From positions 145,023,165-145,087,164 of the forward strand of contig CM040424.1 of the NCBI GenBank assembly GCA_022702705.1: 64,000 bases of DNA, written 5' to 3'. The notes under the pieces are model-generated. The model ran no database searches and was not told the origin of the DNA. It saw only the letters and a list, made by a program, of their open reading frames with translations. The DNA comes from Papilionanthe hookeriana x Papilionanthe teres. Its lineage: Eukaryota; Streptophyta; Magnoliopsida; Asparagales; Orchidaceae. Made by a program: the position numbers and the translations under genes. This document shows positions 58,151 to 64,000 of the stretch, in pieces. Numbering within the stretch: the stretch's first letter is position 1; every line of letters starts with the position of its first letter.

Positions 58151-59600
58151 AACTACCCTACCTTGAAATCACCTATGGTGCATGCCAAGCCATTCATTGA
58201 AGAAATCCACATGAGCATAAATTATCCATCCGTAGGAGCCATCACCTTTGAACTGTGACCTACCATAATTCAAATCGTTCAAAACAAATAGTTTGGAGAA
58301 CTTTCCACTAAAGACTCCAACCTTCACCAAGCCAAAATTATCAAACTTTGTGCCACCTTTTAGTACAATTGTTCCCCAAGAGATGTTATTAGAATGAGGG
58401 TTTTTTCTTTTTACCTATGGGCTAAAAAAAAGGTATGGCTAAACTCTCTTGCCCTAGGATGAGTCATGACATGGAATGATTTAGCATAAAAATTTCTAGC
58501 CAAATATTTTTCTCCTTCCAAAACTACAAAACTTAGTGATGTATTATCTCATTCACTCAAATCAATGGAGAACCTATTTAAGGCTTGGGAGAGGTTTAAA
58601 AAATTATTTAGAAGGTGCACAAATCATGCCCTACCTGATTGGCAGATAATTCAAACCTTTTGCAATGGACTAATATGTTGCATGAGATCCATAATAGATA
58701 TTACTGCAAGAGGATCCTTAATATCTAAATCTTTTGAAGTGGCTTACTAATTGATAGAAGAAATAGTCACCAATATTTCTCTTTGGCCCACTTAATGAGT
58801 TACACCCTAAAAGGTAGTTAGTGTTCATGAATCCAATGCATAACTATCATCACCACCTAAGTAACTGCAATTTCAAAAGAAAATAGTTAATCTGGGGATG
58901 AATCTAATGTAGGAACTGCCACCCAATGATTGGTTAATCCAAGGACTGGTTATAAATCTTAGCATCTCAGTTTTAGAATCTTTGAATGTCATAGGAAATT
59001 ATGATCACAACCTTTATTACAACACGTAAAATCTATGCTAGAGGAACCACCAAAATTTCTCTTGGAATAACAACAACTAGTAATGGGGGAACAATTAGAA
59101 CAACCATGTTGGTAGTTGGAAAAACCCAGGAAATCAATCCCAAAATCCATAATATCTACGAAAATTCTTGGTAACTCCCAAACCTAAAATAAGTCACCTC
59201 TTAAGGAGTTAGTGATATATATGGGGAACACTTTAGGGAGCCAAGATATAGCCATCAAAATTTTAGAAACTCCATTACAACATATGTAAACTCATTGAAC
59301 GCTAGACCTCAAGAATAACTGCATAACAACACTTAGGTGAATCTTACGGAAGAAGGGACCGAGTAAGTCCAAGTCATTAAAATAAGAAGTGGAAAAGGCT
59401 TAAAAGTGACTCCCATGAGGGAAGGCCTTGTGGACTTAGACCCTTTCCTAAAAGGTGAATCAGAAACTCAGGAGATGGAGGTAAAGAGACCTGTCTCACC
59501 TATGGGGATTGACTATGAAAAGAGACAACCACCACCTTTTCCCCATATATTGAAAAGTCAAAAAGAAGATTAATAACTATTTAGGTTCATAGAAGTGTTC
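58151..59600 (+). pseudogene. Athila element II gag, degenerate
   Basis: Recognisable gag: KPFIEEIHMSINYPSVGAIT, IKLCATF, KKVWLNSLALG, KFLAKYFSPSKTTKL, MENLFKAWERFKKLF, NHALPDWQIIQTFCNGL and SIIDITARGSLISKSFE. The distal part has the IRSGKGLK-like segment. Many stops and frame changes show that it is dead. It is more diverged from the gag at 12,911 than the gag at 62,632 is, so it belongs to another subfamily. Confidence 0.8.
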
Positions 59601-60150
59601 AAACATCATAAACGTACCAATTGCTGAAGCACTAGAGAAAATGCCTTGCTATGTGAAATTCATGATGTATATCTTGACTAGAAAGAGAAGATTATAGAAT
59701 TTTGATATTTTCCTATTGACTGAGAAATGTGTGCTTTATTATAAAAGAAGCTTCCTTAAAATATGAAAGACCCAGGAAACTTTAACATTCTCTTTTCAAT
59801 ACATAAAAAATTATAGTAAGAGCTATGTGTGACTTTGGAGTCAGTATTAACTTGATGTCATCGTCTATTTTCAAAAGACTCGAGTTAATTAAAGCCTATG
59901 CAACCAATTGAACTATACAGTTAGTGGACCGATCCTTAGTCTATCATATGGGAATCATTGAGGATGTGCTTGTGAAGGTGAAGAAATTCGTAGTCCCCAC
60001 TAACTTTGTAGTGCTCGATATGGAAAAAGACAAATAAATAACATAGACAGTGGGAAGATCATTTCTAGCCACTAGAAGGGAAATGATTGAGTTTCAAGAA
60101 GGGAAATTGAGCATGAGAAAAAATTCTCCTTTGACATTTTAAAATCAATG
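59601..60150 (+). pseudogene. Athila element II aspartic protease, degenerate
   Basis: The catalytic motif is still readable, MCDFGVSINLMSSSIFKRLE (about 59,823-59,885), with D-F-G where this lineage usually has D-L-G. The second lobe (LDMEKDK, SFLATRREMIEFQEGKLSMR) follows at about 60,015-60,120. Stops and frameshifts interrupt it. This copy keeps the active-site half that element I has lost. Confidence 0.75.
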
Positions 60151-60845
60151 AGGTTTCCTAGTGATTTAAGTGAAGATCAATGCCTTTGGATTGACATAGT
60201 TGATTAGATAGTGGCTGGATAATATGAGGATAATTTAGATGAGTGCCTAATAAAGCAAAAAAAAATTGAGGATGAGGATGAGACACACATAGAGGAATCT
60301 ACTCTACTACTTGAGGGGAACTCTGGACCTTATAGAGAATGATTGAACTTTTGGACACAAATACCAATGCCAAACCACTTGTGCCATCCACAGAGGTAGC
60401 TCCCAAGCTGAAACTGAAAAATCTTGCCTAGCCTCCTTGAATATGCCTACTTGGGGAACCCTCAACCTTACCTATAATCATTTCAGTAAATACAAGTGAG
60501 GAGAATGAGGGAAAATTACTAATGGTACTTAGGAAATTAAGAAAATCCTTTGGTGGACCGTAACAGACATAAAAGGTATCAACCCCTCCCTTTGCATACA
60601 TCAAATCTTGATGGAAGAAGGATATGGACCTAAGGCTAAACCCCGTAAGAGTTTACACCTTGTAAAAGAGGTGGCGATGAAGGAAATTTTGAAATGACCA
60701 GATGCAGGAATTATTTTACCCCTTCCATATAGTATGAGAGTCAGTCTCATTCACTGCATACCCAAAAAAGGGGAGTGACACTTATAGAAATTGAGAGGAA
60801 TGAGCTGATACCCATCAAGAATTTCACTAGATGGAGGATATGTAA
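60151..60845 (+). pseudogene. Athila element II start of RT, cut by a group B LTR
   Basis: Fragments resembling the RT N-terminal region of element I can be read, including EYAYLGNPQP-like sequence (about 60,440) and STPPFAYIKS (about 60,580). A W-R-I-C stretch at 60,832-60,843 should continue into the I-D-Y-R motif. The LTR of element III begins there instead. Heavily decayed. Confidence 0.65.
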
Positions 60846-62483
60846 TGCACCAAAAATATGTTTGATTTTTCATATATATTTTGTACTCATTTTTAGTGAT
60901 ATTACATGTTTTCTTTAAGTTTGATGATTTTTAGGCAATTGGAGCAAAAAGAAGAAAAATGAACAAATTTAGAGCTAGAAAGAGCAAAAACCTGAATTTT
61001 GAAGACTGGCACCGACTACACCAAAATGGGCGACGATGACACATTTTTTCAGAGAGCCTGGAATAATTAGTGTGATAGGGCACCGACGGCACCCAATGTT
61101 TGTGGAGGCCATATTCAATGTATTTGGATGACTTTTGGAAGAATTCTTGGGGCATATCTTGAAGAAATCATCTCGAGAATATTTTAACATGATTTTGGTT
61201 CCAAAATTCAAAAGAGGTGTCTGGAAACAAAGTGGTGTGAGTAAAGAAAAGTAGTGTGTGAGTTGAGAGGAAGTGTTTATAAAAAGTTTAGAGTCTAGGG
61301 TTTGGTGTATAGTGTTTTTTTTTGTGAGGGATTCGTCTTAGAAGAGTTATAGGAGGAGAGGGAAAGTGAGAGATTGCTTCTTCCGTACTATTCTAAAAGA
61401 TAATTGTGTGTTGTTGTGAAGAGAGAAGGATATTCAAAGGAACTTTAAGGGATTTTCATGAGGAAGAAATTAAGTGAAGTTGTATTTTCTTATTATTATT
61501 TGTATAACTTTGCTTTTATTATAAAATTTTTGTTTTATCATATTTTCCTCATGAATTCTAAGTAGATTTCTTTGTCTTTATCATTGCAATGATGTATGGT
61601 GAAGTGATGGTTTAGATTGGATGTGCCATATAAATGTTAAAAAATTATGATGATTTTTTACTTTGCACTTCATTTACTTTTTGATCTGGCCAATTGAATT
61701 GTTAAAATATGTTGTGAAATATACGATCCGAAAGGACTATGTTTTCTACAACAAAACTAAAGATTACATTCAATGTCTATGAATGTGTGTTGTAGTTCAT
61801 GGGGTTAGGTGCAAATAAATAGGGAAACATGTTTATTAGGCATAGAATTGGAGATTTTAGGGTGACAGACTAAAATACCCAATTTTGTCCTAGCGTTTGG
61901 AAACTAAAGTGACCGTTAGCCTTCAGGGAAAGGGAAGTGAGGGCTTTAGAGTGAGAATCAGTATCCTCCCAGCCTAACCACAGATTTAAGGACTAAGCCT
62001 AATATTAGCCAATTTTTTTTATAACACTCAGAAGAAGGTAAAGAATATGCATGCTTCTATTTGTCACAATACAAGAATCTTACTAATTTTTATCATTCAC
62101 CCACCATATTATCATTGTAAGGGAGAGGGCACTTTCTCTAAGTTTGAACCTTGCAATACAAAACTTATTGGAGTAGTAGTTAATTTTACTTTGAAGTTGA
62201 GAAAGTACTTTAGTGATCTTAAAATTTCTAGCATCGTTAATCTTTGGCAACTTTATTGTTTACTTTAAGTGCACTAAAAATTTGAATATTGGTTTTCTTT
62301 GCTATGCTTTAAGGTTTGCTTCCTTTATGTGGGATTGATAACCAGAACTCCGTTAAAGCCTTGTATTACTTGAGAGATCCATATACTTGTATATAGATTG
62401 GCTACTTTCATTTTAAACTGATATAGTTTGTGATCAAACTGAAAATAATTTTCAAAAATTTTATCTAAGGCGGCCCCCAATCA
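60846..62483 (+). repeat. 5' LTR of Athila element III
   Basis: About 1.64 kb from TGCACCAAAAATATG to CCCCCAATCA. It has the TTTAGTGATATTACATG block, a GC-rich box (about 61,005-61,100), the TAGAATTGGAGATTTTAGGGTG block (about 61,843), then GTGGGATTGATAACC and TATACTTGTATAT (about 62,330-62,395). A primer site and gag follow. It lies inside the RT of element II. Whether it is a clean insertion cannot be tested because the other end is outside the window. Confidence 0.8.
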
Positions 62484-62489
62484 AATTTT

Positions 62490-62507
62490 TAGCGCCGTTG
62501 TCGGGAA
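62490..62507 (+). promoter_or_regulatory. Primer-binding site of element III (tRNA-Asp type, decayed)
   Basis: TAGCGCCGTTGTCGGGAA, six bases after the LTR end. It differs from the tRNA-Asp-type site mainly by G-to-A and C-to-T changes. Confidence 0.75.
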
Positions 62508-62631
62508 GGCAATAGTAAATTGAGTAGTAACTGAAAACCTTTGTTTCAAATTTGTATTTGTGTGTGCTTACTTTTAAATGTGCTTATTGTAATTGTGTCT
62601 TTGAAGTTTTGGATCTAAAGGTTTAGTTACT

Positions 62632-64000
62632 TATGATTCGGAGTTAGAACATACCATTAGAAGAATTCAAAAACAACAAAAAGAATCTAAAAATTTGAAC
62701 AAAATGGCAAACAATTTTGATAACTAAAGAAATGAAATGAACCTGTCTAGATCTTTAGAAGATTATGCTAACCCTACAACACTCAACTATTTAAAATCCT
62801 AATGTATTTGCTAATTAATTTCACCTTAAACCTGCTATTAGTCAAATGGTACAAAATAATCAATTTGGGGGAACACTGATTGAAGATCTTAACTTACATC
62901 TTACTAGTTTTCTAGAATTGTGTGCTATATTTAATTATGACGGAGTGTCGAACGACGCTGTCAGGCTTAGAATTTTTCTTTTTTCATTAAGGGATAAAGC
63001 TAAAGTATCATTAAATTTATTAGCACCTGGATCTATTAGAACTTGGGGGGAACTATCCCAAAATATTTTGTCAAAATATTTCTCTCCATCAAATAATGCT
63101 AAGCTTAGGAACATTATTACATATTTCTGTTAGTTTGAAGGGGAGTCAATATATGAAGCTTGGGAAAGATTTAAAGATCTGCCTAGGAAGTTTCCACATC
63201 ATGGTTTACCAGATTGGTTAATAATTCAAATATTTTATAATGCATTAGTGGGATCTCTTAGATCAATCATTGACGCTGCTGCTAGTGGATCGTTAATGTT
63301 AAAACCTTTTGATGAGGCATATTCTTTAATTTAAGAGATGGCTACTAATAATTTTCAATGGCCCTCTAAAAGAGTAAATCCAAAAAGAGTAGCTAGTATT
63401 CATGATTCTGATGCAATATCTATGTTGGCTTTTCAATTGTTGTGATTTCATAGAAAATAGATCAATTCAGAATGAACTATTCTCAAATCCCTCAAGTGTT
63501 AGAGAAAAATTCATTGGGAAAAATAGTAGATTCTCAATCGTCATATGAGACTTTGAATTTTATAAATAATAGACCCAACAGTCCTATTCAAACTATTAAA
63601 ATACTGGTTGGAAAAACCACCCAAACTTAAACTGGAATAATAACATTGCTACTGTTAATTTGCAGTAGGGAGCAATCCTGTGAACCCATTGGGAAAGTTG
63701 AACAACTAAGGAAACAGTAGTTATAGACCTTCTTGCCCTTCAGGTTTTAATAATAACATGCAATTTAAGGAAAAGATGTTTTCTATGGAAGAATTGATAT
63801 TAAACATGGGTATTCAATTATAAAGTCAAGGGAACCAATTACAATGTCGAGGTAACAATTATAAAGTCAGGGAGCTGCTATTAAAAAAAATTGAAAATCA
63901 ATTAGGACATATTGCTATTGCACCTAGTAATAGACCTTCAGGAATTTTCTCTAGTAATTTTGAAATTAACCCAAAAGATCAAAATAAAGAACAAATTAAG
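62632..64000 (+). pseudogene. Athila element III gag, 5' part, running off the window
   Basis: Close relative of the gag at 12,911. Shared segments are YDSELEHTIRRIQK, MVQNNQFGG, LHLTSFLELCAIF, RDKAKVSLNLLAPG, YEAWERFKDL, PHHGLPDWLIIQIFYNALVG and SIIDAAASGSLM. A frame change near 62,750-62,830 and several stops break it. Two of the stops, a TAG at about 63,131 (Gln expected) and a TAA at about 63,332 (Gln expected), are C-to-T type. It continues past 64,000. Confidence 0.85.

Overview
The window is repetitive plant nuclear DNA. No host gene, tRNA, rRNA or CRISPR array was found. Almost everything can be assigned to LTR retrotransposons of the Ty3/gypsy superfamily, in two groups. Group A is a giant Tat/Ogre-like family with LTRs of about 7.5 kb and a tRNA-Arg-type primer site. 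Group B is an Athila-like family with LTRs of about 1.65-1.8 kb, a tRNA-Asp-type primer site and an env-like 3' ORF. The lineage types and the nesting depth suggest a seed plant, probably an angiosperm with a large genome. The species cannot be read from the sequence.

Layout. 1-10,994 is a mosaic of old fragments: a group A LTR end (1-1382), two reversed group B LTR pieces, an Athila env-like pseudogene and 3' UTR, a group B LTR, a diverged group A LTR piece, an unassigned stretch and another group B piece. 10,995-16,514 is the 5' half of Athila element I (LTR, primer site, gag, pro, RT, RNase H). At 16,514 it is split by one group A element, 16,515-51,818 (35.3 kb), flanked by the 5-bp duplication AAAGG. 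The Athila reading frame resumes at 51,824 and reaches the integrase zinc finger. The giant element is transcribed on the minus strand: 5' LTR 51,818-44,352, primer site 44,346, an unknown upstream ORF, gag, protease, RT, RNase H, a second (archaeal-type) RNase H, integrase, then an extra ORF, a 3' UTR with ~84-bp tandem repeats, and the 3' LTR 23,999-16,515. A solo group A LTR (24,621-32,113, plus strand, target duplication GCAGT) sits inside the tandem repeats. Without it the element was about 27.8 kb. 52,287-64,000 is again a mosaic: a reversed group B LTR, a truncated group A LTR, decayed Athila element II (gag, pro, start of RT), and the 5' end of Athila element III (LTR, primer site, gag), cut by the window edge.

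Main result. The extra ORF of the giant element (35,231-33,608) carries a 2-oxoglutarate/Fe(II) dioxygenase domain that closely resembles plant ALKBH9/ALKBH10 RNA demethylases. All expected iron- and 2OG-binding residues are visible, and a good 3' splice-site candidate lies just before its ATG. An element that carries its own eraser of RNA methylation is a plausible, testable anti-silencing or RNA-stability system.

A caution on quality. In the group A element nearly every frame break falls on a CG where a CAG or CTG is expected. The LTR copies differ from each other in the same way. This looks like a base-calling artefact at CHG-methylated sites, so the element may be far more intact than its ORFs suggest.
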